Part shown: piece after piece, positions 41,148 through 50,706 of the stretch
How positions within the stretch are numbered: position 1 is the stretch's first letter
Layout: every line of letters starts with the position of its first letter
NCBI RefSeq assembly: GCF_000424185.1
Contig: NZ_AUJK01000001.1
Location: 1-64,000, forward strand
Source of the DNA: Prevotella sp. AGR2160
Lineage (GTDB): Bacteria > Bacteroidota > Bacteroidia > Bacteroidales > Bacteroidaceae
DNA: 64,000 bases
Direction of reading: 5' to 3'
The notes under the pieces: model-generated
Seen by the model: only the letters and a program-made list of their open reading frames with translations
Told to the model about the DNA's origin: nothing
The model's database searches: none
Made by a program: the position numbers and the translations under genes

Positions 41148-43340
41148 TTACAAGTTTTCCTTAAACCACTCCGCGATCTGCCGCAGCAGGTGGTTGCGCG
41201 TGTTGCCACCGAAGATACTGTGGTTGCGGTTGGTATAATAATTCTCCTTGAAGTCCTTATCTGCCTGAATAAGGGCTTCGGCATATTCAAACGTGTTCTG
41301 CGGATGCACATTGTCATCGGCAGTACCATGGCAGATCAGCAGACGACCATGGAGCTTCGGTGCACGGACGATAGGATTCGTGGCATAGCCATCGGGATTC
41401 TCCTTCGGCGTGCGCATATAACGCTCTGTATAGATCGTGTCATACCACCGCCAGTTGGTAGGCGGCGCAACGGCAACACCGGCCTTGAAGACCGGACGGC
41501 CCTCGCTCATACTCATCAGCGTGTTGAAACCGCCGAAACTCCAGCCCCAGATACCGATACGGTCCTTATCGACATACGGCAGCGTCTGCAGATACTGTGC
41601 TGTCTCCACCTGATCTTTCGACTCCAGATCACCGATCTTCAGATAAGTACATTTCTCAAAATCAGCGCCACGGCCACCGGTGCCTCGTCCATCAACACAG
41701 GCAACGATGAAGCCCTGTTGGGCGAGATACATATCAAAAGCACCGCCATTGCCCATACTTCCCGTAGACCAGGAATCAACGACTTGCTGGTTGCCGGGAC
41801 CACTGTACTGGTAAAGGATAACGGGATATTTCTTAGCAGGATTGAAATCGGCAGGACGGACCATCCAACCGTCGAGATTCACGCCCTCGGAAGTGGTGAA
41901 AGAAAAAGTCTCTTTCTTGGTCCATCCATAGTCCGCAATCTTCTTCTTCAGTTCCTTGTTATCCTCCAGGACACGGATCGCCTGGCCTTTCTGATCACGG
42001 GCCGTAAAGACATAGGGTGTGTTATAGTCACTCCAGATATTCACGAAATAACGATAATCGCCGGAGAAGAGGGCATTGTTGTTGCCCGGCCGATGCGTCA
42101 GCGCTTCCACACGACCATCGGCATGGGCAACATAGACCTGACGGTCATGGGCGTTCTGCTTGTCAGCCTGGAAATAGACATCACCGTTCTTTTCGTCATA
42201 GCCATAAACCTGCAAGACATCATAATGGCCATCCTCCACCTGCCGCAACAGTTTGCCGTTATGGTCGTAGAGATAGAGATGCATGTATCCGTTACGGTCA
42301 CTGGGCACGAGGATCGTCTGTTTCCCGATCATGATACCCTCCATGGCCTCCTCTTTCACATATTTGGGCACCGTCTCCAGAACGACGAGCTGACTCTTCG
42401 CCGTGAAAGGATTTACACGATAGAGCCGCAGGGAGTCCTGATGGCGGTTCATGGTATAGGCCATGAGACCATTCTTATCACCGGTCTTGATAATACGGGG
42501 GATATAACCGTCAGCTTCCAGCGGCAAATTAACCTGTTGCTTAGTTCCCTTCCTGACGTCATAGCTCCATAGGCTGACGAGGGCATTATCCTCACCGGCC
42601 TTCGGATACTTATAGCTATAGTGTCCGGGATAGACGGCATATTCCGTCCGCTCGGGATTACTTCCTTCAAAAAGCTGCAAATCATAGGTCTTCACACGGC
42701 TCTCATCATAACGGATCCATACCAGGGCGGAGCCGTCGGCATTCCACGCGAAGGCACGGTTGAAACTAAACTCCTCCTCGTTGACCCAGTCGGGAATACC
42801 ATTGATAACGGCATTGAACTTACCGTCCGTCGTCACCTGCACCTCTGTCTTTCCGTCAGTGATGAAGAGATTATTGTCACGCACGAAAGCCACATGACGG
42901 CTGTCGGGTGACCACGTCGCCACCTGCTGATTGTCTCCCGAGGAGAGCTTCGTAAGATTCTTCGAGGCGATATCATAGATGAAATATTCCGCCTTGAAAG
43001 AACGGCGATAAACCGCCTTGCGTTTCGTCATGATCAGCAACTTACGACCATCAGGGCTGATGGTGTAACCATCGACGGAGGTGATACTGTCGGGCGCCGT
43101 AAACAGGACGCGCAACTGCTTACCCGTACGGAAAGAATATTCTATGACTTGCTTGTTGTCGGCACTGATAGAGGCATAACGGTCGGTGCCGGGAATGGGG
43201 TTAATACCCGTGATATACTTGGCAGAGAAAGCCCCGGAGGTGATAGCCTTCAGATCGAGGTGCTCTGCTGCCTGTGCGGAGATAGAAGAAGCTGACATGG
43301 AGATCAATACAGCTGAGAGAAACAAGGTTACTTTATTCAT
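41148..43340 (-). CDS. Dipeptidyl peptidase IV (S9B prolyl peptidase)
   Basis: This protein of about 730 residues has a signal peptide (MNKVTLFLSAVLISMSASSISAQA; start at 43340). An eight-bladed propeller comes first, and the alpha/beta-hydrolase domain has GWSFGG (catalytic Ser near 605), ADDNVHPQN (Asp near 675) and NRNHSIFGG (His near 707). The substrate-binding double-Glu helix reads VNEEEFSFNRAFAW. It releases X-Pro dipeptides from peptides in the periplasm, matching the aminopeptidase P at 16.8 kb. It starts 4 bp after the GldB-like gene and shares its promoter. Confidence 0.93.
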   Translation of the reverse strand: MNKVTLFLSAVLISMSASSISAQAAEHLDLKAITSGAFSAKYITGINPIPGTDRYASISADNKQVIEYSFRTGKQLRVLFTAPDSITSVDGYTISPDGRKLLIMTKRKAVYRRSFKAEYFIYDIASKNLTKLSSGDNQQVATWSPDSRHVAFVRDNNLFITDGKTEVQVTTDGKFNAVINGIPDWVNEEEFSFNRAFAWNADGSALVWIRYDESRVKTYDLQLFEGSNPERTEYAVYPGHYSYKYPKAGEDNALVSLWSYDVRKGTKQQVNLPLEADGYIPRIIKTGDKNGLMAYTMNRHQDSLRLYRVNPFTAKSQLVVLETVPKYVKEEAMEGIMIGKQTILVPSDRNGYMHLYLYDHNGKLLRQVEDGHYDVLQVYGYDEKNGDVYFQADKQNAHDRQVYVAHADGRVEALTHRPGNNNALFSGDYRYFVNIWSDYNTPYVFTARDQKGQAIRVLEDNKELKKKIADYGWTKKETFSFTTSEGVNLDGWMVRPADFNPAKKYPVILYQYSGPGNQQVVDSWSTGSMGNGGAFDMYLAQQGFIVACVDGRGTGGRGADFEKCTYLKIGDLESKDQVETAQYLQTLPYVDKDRIGIWGWSFGGFNTLMSMSEGRPVFKAGVAVAPPTNWRWYDTIYTERYMRTPKENPDGYATNPIVRAPKLHGRLLICHGTADDNVHPQNTFEYAEALIQADKDFKENYYTNRNHSIFGGNTRNHLLRQIAEWFKENL

Positions 43341-43344
43341 TGAA

Positions 43345-44151
43345 CTAATCAATTATCTTGCTATAATCCTCACTCTTCAGCAGATCCTCAATGCTCACAT
43401 TCGGATGTGCCTTCATATATTTTGCGATGACATGCACGTAAGGTGTACGGAAGAAATGCGTACCCATAGCCTGATTGGCCACCCACATCATCTTGGCGAA
43501 ATGAAGATCACGTGTCCGCTGCGGCTGACTCTGGAAGTTGGGCAACGGATAGAGGCTCAACAGATAGAATGTGATACAGTCGGGAACGATATAAGCACGC
43601 GTCATCTGCTGGCGCTGATTATAGTTATAGTATTTCTTGTAAAGGAGATAGTTCTCACCCATATATTTATCCAACGAGATACCCACGCTCTTGTCACCAA
43701 TGACAATACTCTGATCCAAAGCGCCAATCTGAGCATAAAACTCGGGATGCTGCATCGATGGGATCCACTGTTCCAGTTGTTTAAAACTCTTCTCCAGACC
43801 ATCGTTGATATCATCCATATTGGCATACTCCGTCTCCACATCATTGATGAGCGACTGAAGCGTGGAGTCTTGATAGAACATCAGAAACTTCGTACGGATA
43901 TCCCGATCCTCAATAGAGCCGAGCTGCAGCATCTTCTCAATGAGGGTACGTGTCTCAATAGGATAGTCGGTATTCATCTGTTGCAAAGCGGAGAAATCAC
44001 CCGTCGTAAGATAACGACTCTCCAGACGGTCATAGCGTTGTACTTGATAACTAGGTAGGCTAAGATCGTCTTCATAAGGCTTCAACTTGAACTGACAAGA
44101 CGACAGTACAAGTAGCACAAGGGACAACAGTATGGTGAAAATTTTTCTCAA
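43345..44151 (-). CDS. GldB-like lipoprotein
   Basis: This 268-residue lipoprotein has lipobox VLLVLSSC with Cys at residue 19. The conserved core is VGISLDKYMGENYLLYKKY with RAYIVPDCITFYL, as in the gliding-motility lipoprotein GldB family, then KMMWVANQAMGTHFF near residue 225. GldB is widespread in non-gliding Bacteroidales, so motility should not be assumed. It is the first gene of a two-gene unit with DPP IV. A full-consensus promoter lies about 45 bp upstream. Confidence 0.82.
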   Translation of the reverse strand: MRKIFTILLSLVLLVLSSCQFKLKPYEDDLSLPSYQVQRYDRLESRYLTTGDFSALQQMNTDYPIETRTLIEKMLQLGSIEDRDIRTKFLMFYQDSTLQSLINDVETEYANMDDINDGLEKSFKQLEQWIPSMQHPEFYAQIGALDQSIVIGDKSVGISLDKYMGENYLLYKKYYNYNQRQQMTRAYIVPDCITFYLLSLYPLPNFQSQPQRTRDLHFAKMMWVANQAMGTHFFRTPYVHVIAKYMKAHPNVSIEDLLKSEDYSKIID

Positions 44152-44198
44152 CTATATATTTTAACGAGGCATTCTTTATTTCATTGTTCTTTCAGATG

Positions 44199-44230
44199 CA
44201 AAATTAATTAAAAATAATTTAAAATGCAAA
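44199..44230 (-). promoter_or_regulatory. Promoter of the GldB-like/DPP IV operon
   Basis: Minus strand: TTTG at 44230-44227, 20 nt, TAATTTTG at 44206-44199. Confidence 0.75.
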
Positions 44231-44395
44231 TTATCGGCCGAAAAAGTGAAAGAAAATCGTAAATTTGCACAATGATTGCCCTATAACGGACAATTCTCAG
44301 GTACTTCAGAACAGCATGACGAATTCTGTGACCTATTTTTAGATAATAACCCCTCTCCTGCAAGACAGGAGACGATACAGAAGAAAGGAACAAAT

Positions 44396-45325
44396 ATGGA
44401 AAAAATTCAGACACTCATCATCGGCAGCGGCCCAGCAGGCTATACCGCGGCCATCTACTGTGGCCGTTCCGGCTTGAAAACCGTCCTCTATTCCGGTCTG
44501 CAGCCCGGCGGTCAGCTCACCACGACTTCGACCGTGGAGAACTTCCCCGGCTATCCACAAGGCGTCGACGGTAATCAAATGATGATGGACCTCAAGGAGC
44601 AAGCCGGCCGCTTCGGCGCTGAGCTGCGTGACGGCAGCATCACGAAGGCCGACCTCAGCAGCCGTCCCTTCCATTTCACCGATGACAACGGTCGTGAAAT
44701 TGAGTCCGACACCGTCATCATCGCTACCGGTGCCAGTGCCAAATATCTCGGTCTCCCTGATGAGCAGAAATACAGTGGTCAGGGTGTCAGTGCCTGCGCT
44801 ACCTGTGACGGCTTCTTCTACCGCAAACGTACCGTTGCTGTCGTCGGTGGTGGTGACACGGCTTGCGAGGAAGCGATGTATCTCGCCTCATTGGCCAAGA
44901 AAGTATACATGATTGTCCGCAAGCCCTACCTCCGTGCCGCGGAGATTCTGCGCAAGCGTGTGGAGGAAAAGGAGAATATCGAGATTCTCTACAACACGAA
45001 CACCCTCGGTCTCTTTGGTGAGAACGGCGTGGAGGGTGCCCACCTCGTACGTTTCAAGGGAGAGCCCAACGAGGAGAAGTTCGATATTGCCATCGACGGA
45101 TTCTTCCTCGCTATCGGTCATAAGCCGAACACGGAGCTCTTCAAGGACAGCGGCTTAGAGATGGACGCTCAGGGCTTTATCAAAACCAAGGGCAACAGTC
45201 AGGCCACAAACATCGAGGGCGTCTTTGCCGCCGGTGATGTCTGCGATCCCGTCTACCGCCAGGGCATCGTCGCCGCCGGTTCCGGCGCAAAAGCTGCCAT
45301 AGAGGCAGACAGATTCCTGAAATAG
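44396..45325 (+). CDS. trxB: Thioredoxin reductase
   Basis: This protein of 309 residues is an NADPH- and FAD-dependent flavoenzyme that reduces thioredoxin. It has FAD site LIIGSGPAGYTAAIY (8-22), redox pair Cys134/Cys137 in ACATCDGFFY, and NADPH site VVGGGDTACEEA. The C-terminal 'GVFAAGDVCDPVYRQ' is standard. The ATG at 44396 follows AGAAAGGAAC; the longer frame upstream is a leader of about 125 nt after a TAAATTTG box at 44260-44267. The leader has no recognised riboswitch. Confidence 0.95.
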   Translation: MEKIQTLIIGSGPAGYTAAIYCGRSGLKTVLYSGLQPGGQLTTTSTVENFPGYPQGVDGNQMMMDLKEQAGRFGAELRDGSITKADLSSRPFHFTDDNGREIESDTVIIATGASAKYLGLPDEQKYSGQGVSACATCDGFFYRKRTVAVVGGGDTACEEAMYLASLAKKVYMIVRKPYLRAAEILRKRVEEKENIEILYNTNTLGLFGENGVEGAHLVRFKGEPNEEKFDIAIDGFFLAIGHKPNTELFKDSGLEMDAQGFIKTKGNSQATNIEGVFAAGDVCDPVYRQGIVAAGSGAKAAIEADRFLK

Positions 45326-45354
45326 AAGTCCCGTTCGAGAGGGCCTGCCGTTGT

Positions 45355-45382
45355 GTGCTTGCGCTTTGCAAGCGCAAGGAAG
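45355..45382. repeat. Small CTTGCGCTT palindrome, intergenic copy
   Basis: A perfect 9-bp stem CTTGCGCTT/AAGCGCAAG around TGC (45358-45378), with 3 and 4 flanking bases. The whole 28-bp unit is identical to 56182-56209 inside the SPOR-protein gene. Confidence 0.85.
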
Positions 45383-45406
45383 GGAAGGATTGGTGTGTCT
45401 CGCATT

Positions 45407-46348
45407 TCACTCCCCCTTCCCTTCAGGGGAGGGGGCAGGGGTGAGGCTATCCCCTTCATTCGTCAGCACCGTATTGGGGAAGACGGCCTGTGCCTCTTCC
45501 AGCAAAATGCTCTCATCCGGATAGCGCGCGCTGTAATGCCCTAAGGCCAATTGACCAACATGGGCATCACGGGCGACGGTAGCCGCCTGTGCCGCCGTGG
45601 AATGGAAATACTTCGCGGCAAAGGCCTCCCGGTCATGGGCATACGTCGACTCATGATAGAGGAGGCTGACACCCTCTAAAAGGTTGTGAAGCGTGGGGAT
45701 ATAGCGGGTATCACTGCAATAGGCGTAACTGCGGACGGGATCAGCGGACGTCACCAACTGACTCTGAGCAATCTCCTTGCCGTCAGCCGTCGTCCACCCC
45801 GCACCGGCTTTGATATTATTGATCTGACTGATCGGAATACCATAGAAATCGATCATATCCCGACGGATATGCGGCAGTGTCGCCTTCTCCCGGAAGAGAT
45901 AACCACAGCAAGGCATGCGGTGCTCCAGGGGTATCGTCTCCACCGTTAGGCTCCGGTCCTCATAGATCACCTTGTTTACCGTCGTATCCACAGCATGGAA
46001 CACGACCTCATAGCCCAGGTCATGACAGAAGAAATCCAACTGTTGCTGTAAGATCGGTCCCAAATCCTTCGGCCCATAGACATGGAGACTTGCTGTCCGG
46101 CCCTGCATGCCGAAGGTGGAGATCATCCCGATGAGTCCGAAACAGTGGTCGCCATGGAGATGGGAGATGAAAACGGCGGAGATCTTATTGAAGTGGACAC
46201 GGGCGCGCCGCAACTGCAGCTGCGTGCCCTCGCCACAGTCGACCATGAAGAACTTACCGCGGATCTCCACGACCTGCGCCGACGGGTTATGTTTCATCGT
46301 CGGCATCGCCGACCCGCACCCCAGGATAAAAACATTGAAAGGCTCCAA
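45407..46348 (-). CDS. rnz: Ribonuclease Z
   Basis: This 313-residue metallo-beta-lactamase-fold endonuclease matures tRNA 3' ends. It has LGCGSAMPT at the start, metal motif SHLHGDHCFGLIG, Asp in YCSDTRY and a late His in LALGHYSAR. The start is TTG at 46348, giving MEPFNVFILGCGSA, the expected family beginning; the next Met would remove it. The last 15 codons (about GDSLTPAPSPEGKGE) run into a GC-rich intergenic repeat (CCCCTGCCCCCTCCCC), so the native end has probably been replaced or extended by repeat sequence. Confidence 0.92.
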   Translation of the reverse strand: MEPFNVFILGCGSAMPTMKHNPSAQVVEIRGKFFMVDCGEGTQLQLRRARVHFNKISAVFISHLHGDHCFGLIGMISTFGMQGRTASLHVYGPKDLGPILQQQLDFFCHDLGYEVVFHAVDTTVNKVIYEDRSLTVETIPLEHRMPCCGYLFREKATLPHIRRDMIDFYGIPISQINNIKAGAGWTTADGKEIAQSQLVTSADPVRSYAYCSDTRYIPTLHNLLEGVSLLYHESTYAHDREAFAAKYFHSTAAQAATVARDAHVGQLALGHYSARYPDESILLEEAQAVFPNTVLTNEGDSLTPAPSPEGKGE

Positions 46349-46350
46349 TC

Positions 46351-46911
46351 CTACTTCTGACGCTTAAAGGTGAAGATACCGTTCTTATTCTCGAGATAGA
46401 GACTGTCGGCACCGAGGTTGTCAATATCAAAGGTATCCTTATTCAACAGCAGTTTACCATTGAGGATCTTCCATGTCGTCCACGGATTGTTCTCTGCCTT
46501 GGCATACGACTTCACCTGACCACCCTCGAGGATCTCGAAGTTCTTGTCGAGACTCATCCACTTACCCGTGAGCGTCGTGAGGTTGATGATCTTCGTAGCC
46601 ACGAGATCGCCGCCTTCCTTATGTCCGATGACCGCCATACGATCACCACTGAAGAGACCACCGACAACGGGTGACTGGTCTTCCTCGTCATCAATCATAT
46701 AGTTCAGCGTGTCACCGGCATCGGTGATAAGTTCCAGGGTATGCATAGCCGTACCATCACCACAGACACCATACACTGTACTGTCGTTGTCATTCTTCTG
46801 CGTCTGCTCTGTCTGACTGATTACCGGTGTAGCCTTTTTGCTACTCTGCTTGCAGCCCGCAAAGGCGAAGACCATCCCGATCACGGCTGCCATCATCAAC
46901 ATCTTCTTCAT
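46351..46911 (-). CDS. Lipocalin-like lipoprotein
   Basis: This 186-residue lipoprotein has lipobox AFAGC with Cys at about residue 20. A Ser/Thr/Gln linker is followed by a beta-rich domain: HTLELITDAGDTLNYMIDD, then LTGKWMSLDKNFEILEGG, 'WTTWKILNGKLLLNKDTFDI' and SLYLENKNGIFTFKR. The G-x-W start of the second half and the strand order suggest a lipocalin-like domain common in Bacteroidales lipoproteins. Ligand unknown. It sits 2 bp before rnz and 6 bp after mazG in one operon, without an obvious functional link. Confidence 0.68.
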   Translation of the reverse strand: MKKMLMMAAVIGMVFAFAGCKQSSKKATPVISQTEQTQKNDNDSTVYGVCGDGTAMHTLELITDAGDTLNYMIDDEEDQSPVVGGLFSGDRMAVIGHKEGGDLVATKIINLTTLTGKWMSLDKNFEILEGGQVKSYAKAENNPWTTWKILNGKLLLNKDTFDIDNLGADSLYLENKNGIFTFKRQK

Positions 46912-46917
46912 ATCCGT

Positions 46918-47766
46918 TTATTTTTTAGGTTCTTTTCTCTTTGCTTCATTCCATAGCTCGTCCATCTCGCCGAGCGTAAGGTCTTTCAACTCACGTCCCT
47001 GCTCCTTGGCTTTCTGTTCCACATAATTGAAACGCCGGATGAACTTCCGGTTCGTCTTCTCCAAGGCGTTGTCGGGATTGAGATGATAGAGGCGGGCAGC
47101 ATTGATCACGGAGAAGAGGAAGTCGCCGAGTTCCTCGGTAGACCGCTCCTTATCCTCCTTGCGCAACTCGTCTTCGAGTTCACCCATCTCCTCACGGACC
47201 TTTGCCCACACATCACTCTTGTCTTTCCAATCGAAGCCGACATTCCGCGCCTTGTCCTGGATACGGTAGGCCTTGATAAGACTCGGCAACGACCGGGGGA
47301 CACCGCCGAGAACAGTCTTGTTGCCGTCCTTCTCCTTTTGCTTGATCTGTTCCCAGGTCATCTCGACATCGGCGGCCGTGGTGGGCTTGTCGGAGTTATC
47401 GGTAGACTTGCTGCCCACAGCCTTCGCCTTCGGATCACCTTCCCATCCCGTCCAGTCGATGAACGGATGGCGGAACATGAGCTTCTCCGCCTCTTTGTTG
47501 CAGACATCAGCCATATCAAAGGCGCCACACTCCTCTCCGAGCATGGCATAGAACACGACATGCTCCATGACGTCACCGAGCTCAATGCGGATCTCCTTGC
47601 GGTCCTGTGCCATCAAGGCGTCAGCAAGCTCAAACACCTCTTCTATCGTATTGGGTCTCAGACTCTCGAAGGTCTGCTTCCTATCCCACGGACACTCCTT
47701 GCGGAGGCGGTTCTGGACATCGAGCAGCCGTCCGAAAGCCTTCATTTTCTCTTCTTTCGTGTGCAC
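46918..47766 (-). CDS. mazG: Nucleoside triphosphate pyrophosphohydrolase MazG
   Basis: This 282-residue all-alpha NTP pyrophosphohydrolase removes non-canonical or excess nucleotides. The N-terminal MazG motifs are LRKECPWDRKQTFESLRPNTIEE and FELADALM, then ELGDVMEHVVFYAMLGEE. An insert of about 40 residues rich in Lys, Asp and Ser (EGDPKAKAVGSKSTDNSDKP) separates this from the second MazG half, which repeats VREEMGELEDELRK and ELGDFLFSVINAAR. The start is GTG at 47766, keeping MHTKEEKMKAFGRLL as in relatives; an ATG at 47745 is the alternative. Confidence 0.92.
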   Translation of the reverse strand: MHTKEEKMKAFGRLLDVQNRLRKECPWDRKQTFESLRPNTIEEVFELADALMAQDRKEIRIELGDVMEHVVFYAMLGEECGAFDMADVCNKEAEKLMFRHPFIDWTGWEGDPKAKAVGSKSTDNSDKPTTAADVEMTWEQIKQKEKDGNKTVLGGVPRSLPSLIKAYRIQDKARNVGFDWKDKSDVWAKVREEMGELEDELRKEDKERSTEELGDFLFSVINAARLYHLNPDNALEKTNRKFIRRFNYVEQKAKEQGRELKDLTLGEMDELWNEAKRKEPKK

Positions 47767-47793
47767 GATTCTTATCTTTTACGTTTGTCCTTG

Positions 47794-47825
47794 CAAAGTT
47801 ATGGAAAATAATCGAGAAGTGCAAA
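47794..47825 (-). promoter_or_regulatory. Promoter of the mazG-lipoprotein-rnz operon
   Basis: Minus strand: TTTG at 47825-47822, 20 nt, TAACTTTG at 47801-47794. Confidence 0.75.
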
Positions 47826-47854
47826 TTTTCCACGGCTATCTTTTATGGTTCCCC

Positions 47855-47904
47855 TGCAGGGGCCGTCCCTCGTGGCGGCCCGACGGCGGAACGCCGTTCT
47901 ATTG
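47855..47904. repeat. Half copy of the long GC-rich palindrome
   Basis: It carries the left arm (TGCAGGGGCCGTCCCTCGTG and on) and one interior module (GACGGCGGAACGCCGTTC), but no right arm. It lies in the divergent mazG-valS spacer. Confidence 0.8.
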
Positions 47905-47924
47905 CTCATTTTTATGGAAAGTAT

Positions 47925-47955
47925 ATTGCGTTTTCAAAAATATTTCGTAACTTTG
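47925..47955 (+). promoter_or_regulatory. Promoter of valS
   Basis: ATTG at 47925-47928 (close to TTTG), 19 nt, TAACTTTG at 47948-47955. The leader is about 50 nt. Confidence 0.65.
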
Positions 47956-48007
47956 CATCCTAAATAAATATTGTATTTAAAATCGCATTTAAATTCATCA
48001 AATCGAA

Positions 48008-50698
48008 ATGGAAATAGCAAGTAAGTATGACCCCCAACAAGTGGAGTCGAAATGGTATCAGTACTGGCTTGACCATAAGCTCTTCTCAAGCAAGCCGGAC
48101 GGTCGCGAACCCTATACCATCGTCATCCCGCCGCCCAATGTGACGGGTGTCCTCCACATGGGTCACATGCTCAACAATACCATCCAGGATATCCTCGTAC
48201 GCCGTGCCCGCATGGAAGGCAAGAACGCCTGCTGGGTACCCGGCACCGACCACGCCTCCATCGCTACAGAGGCCAAGGTCGTCGGCAAGCTCGCCGAACA
48301 GGGCATCAAGAAGACCGACCTCACGCGTGAGCAGTTCCTCGAGCATGCCTGGGACTGGACACGTGAGCACGGCGGCATCATCCTCAAGCAGCTCCGCAAA
48401 CTCGGCTGTTCCTGCGACTGGGACCGTACGGCCTTCACGATGGACGAGACGCGCTCCAAGGGGGTCATCAAGGTTTTCGTAGACCTCTACCGCAAAGGAT
48501 ATATCTACCGTGGTGTCCGTATGGTCAACTGGGACCCGAAGGCACAGACGGCCCTCTCCGACGAGGAAGTGATCTACAAGGATGAGCACTCCAAACTCTA
48601 CTATCTGAAATATTATATCGTTGAGCAGGACAAGGTGAGCCGCAAGAGCCCCGACAATGTCATGCACAAAGATGAGAAGGGCTATTATGCCGTCGTCGCC
48701 ACGACACGTCCGGAGACGATCATGGGTGATACCGCCATGTGTATCAACCCTGCCGACCCAAAGAACACGTGGCTCAGCGGACTCCATGTCATCGTGCCCC
48801 TCGTAGGCCGTGAGATCCCCGTCATCGAGGACTCCTACGTCGATATCCAGTTTGGTACCGGCTGTCTGAAGGTCACGCCGGCCCATGATGTCAACGACCA
48901 CGCCCTCGGTCTGAAGCACGGTCTGGAGACCATCGATATCTTCAACGACAACGGTACCATCTCCGAGGCTGCCGGCATGTATGTCGGTCAGGACCGTATG
49001 GATGTGCGCAAGCAGATCGCCATCGACCTCGACAAGGCCGGACTGATGGAGAAGATCGAGGACTATGACAACAAGGTCGGCTTCTCCGAGCGTACCAACG
49101 TGCCTATCGAGCCGAAGCTCTCCACGCAGTGGTTCCTGAAGATGCAACACTTCGCTGATATCGCCCTGCCACCGGTGATGGACGACGAGATCGAGTTCTA
49201 TCCGAAGAAATACAAGAACACCTACCGCCACTGGCTGGAGAACATCAAGGACTGGTGTATCAGCCGTCAGCTGTGGTGGGGTCACCGCATCCCGGCCTAC
49301 TATTTCAAGACTGCCGACGGCAAGAAGGACTTCGTCGTCGCTGAGACCGCCGAGGAGGCCCTGAAGCTCGCCCAGGCGAAGAATCCCGCCGTCACCGCCG
49401 CCGACCTCGAGCAGGAGAGCGACTGCCTCGACACGTGGTTCTCCAGCTGGCTCTGGCCCATCTCCGTCTTCAACGGTATCAACGAGCCCAACAACCCCGA
49501 CATCAACTATTATTATCCCACTTCCGACCTCGTGACGGGTCCGGATATCATCTTCTTCTGGGTTGCCCGTATGATCATGGCCGGTTATGAGTACCGTGGG
49601 AAGATGCCGTTCAAGCATGTCTACTTCACGGGTATCGTCCGCGACAAGCTCGGCCGTAAGATGTCGAAGAGTCTCGGTAACTCCCCCGATCCCCTCATGC
49701 TCATCGACAAGTATGGCGCCGACGGTGTGCGCATGGGCATGATGCTCTCCGCACCAGCCGGCAACGACATCCTCTTCGATGAGAGTCTCTGCGAGCAGGG
49801 CCGTAACTTCAACAACAAGATCTGGAACGCCTTCCGCCTCGTCAAGGGCTGGCAGGTGGAGGATATCGAGCAGCCCGCGACGGCACGTATCGCCGTGGAG
49901 TGGTTCGACGCCAAGCTCCGTGAGGTCAATGCCGAGATGGACGAGCAGTTCAAGAGCTACCGCATCTCCGAGGCCCTGATGACCGTCTACCGCCTCTTCT
50001 GGGATGAGTTCTCCTCCTGGTATCTGGAGATGGTGAAGCCGGAATATGGCAAGCCCGTCGACCGTAAGACGATGGATGCCACGCTCCGCTTCTTCGACAA
50101 CCTGCTGAAGATGCTCCATCCGTTCATGCCGTTCATCACAGAGGAACTGTGGCAGCATATCTACGACCGCAAGGATGGCGAGAGCATCATGACGGCCGTC
50201 CTCGACATCCCCGCTCCTACGGATGCCGACCGTCAGCTCACGGCCGACATCGAGCGCGTCAAGGAGGTCGTCGGTGGTGTCCGTACCGTCCGTAACCAGA
50301 AGAATATCGCGCCGAAGAAGGAACTCACGCTACAGGTCATCGGTGAGGATCATCTGAAAGCCTACGACAGCGTCATCAAGAAGATGGCGAACTTGAAGGC
50401 CATCGATGTCGTCGAGAGCAAGAGTGCCGATGCCTCCGCCTTCATGGTAGGCACTGATGAGTATGCCGTCCCTGTGGGCGACCTCATCGATGTTGCCGCC
50501 GAGCTTGAGAAAGCCCAGAAGGAACTCGACCACCTCAATGGCTTCCTCACTGGTGTCCGTAAGAAACTCTCCAACGAGAATTTCGTCGCCCATGCTCCCG
50601 CCGCCGTCGTCGACCGCGAGCGTAAGAAGGAGTCCGATGCCTTGGAGAAGATTCAGGCCCTCAACGACTCCATTGCCGAACTCAAGAAGATGAAATAG
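48008..50698 (+). CDS. valS: Valyl-tRNA synthetase
   Basis: This 896-residue class I synthetase charges tRNA-Val with valine. The HIGH motif reads HMGH (about 50-53) in [17 protein letters not shown]. The editing domain contains [12 protein letters not shown]. The second signature is [13 protein letters not shown] (about 551). A C-terminal coiled coil rich in Glu and Lys (about 830-895) is normal for ValS. The sequence and length fit bacterial ValS fully. It has a near-consensus promoter and is followed 8 bp later by the clostripain-like gene. Confidence 0.97.
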   Translation: MEIASKYDPQQVESKWYQYWLDHKLFSSKPDGREPYTIVIPPPNVTGVLHMGHMLNNTIQDILVRRARMEGKNACWVPGTDHASIATEAKVVGKLAEQGIKKTDLTREQFLEHAWDWTREHGGIILKQLRKLGCSCDWDRTAFTMDETRSKGVIKVFVDLYRKGYIYRGVRMVNWDPKAQTALSDEEVIYKDEHSKLYYLKYYIVEQDKVSRKSPDNVMHKDEKGYYAVVATTRPETIMGDTAMCINPADPKNTWLSGLHVIVPLVGREIPVIEDSYVDIQFGTGCLKVTPAHDVNDHALGLKHGLETIDIFNDNGTISEAAGMYVGQDRMDVRKQIAIDLDKAGLMEKIEDYDNKVGFSERTNVPIEPKLSTQWFLKMQHFADIALPPVMDDEIEFYPKKYKNTYRHWLENIKDWCISRQLWWGHRIPAYYFKTADGKKDFVVAETAEEALKLAQAKNPAVTAADLEQESDCLDTWFSSWLWPISVFNGINEPNNPDINYYYPTSDLVTGPDIIFFWVARMIMAGYEYRGKMPFKHVYFTGIVRDKLGRKMSKSLGNSPDPLMLIDKYGADGVRMGMMLSAPAGNDILFDESLCEQGRNFNNKIWNAFRLVKGWQVEDIEQPATARIAVEWFDAKLREVNAEMDEQFKSYRISEALMTVYRLFWDEFSSWYLEMVKPEYGKPVDRKTMDATLRFFDNLLKMLHPFMPFITEELWQHIYDRKDGESIMTAVLDIPAPTDADRQLTADIERVKEVVGGVRTVRNQKNIAPKKELTLQVIGEDHLKAYDSVIKKMANLKAIDVVESKSADASAFMVGTDEYAVPVGDLIDVAAELEKAQKELDHLNGFLTGVRKKLSNENFVAHAPAAVVDRERKKESDALEKIQALNDSIAELKKMK

Positions 50699-50706
50699 AT
50701 GTTTCT

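Noticed and set aside
44268..44395. Riboswitch in the trxB leader
   Set aside because: The 125-nt leader shows no recognised conserved core or strong terminator hairpin.
48086..50158. 690-codon frame opposite valS
   Set aside because: It lies wholly antisense to a clear valS and shows shadow-type composition.
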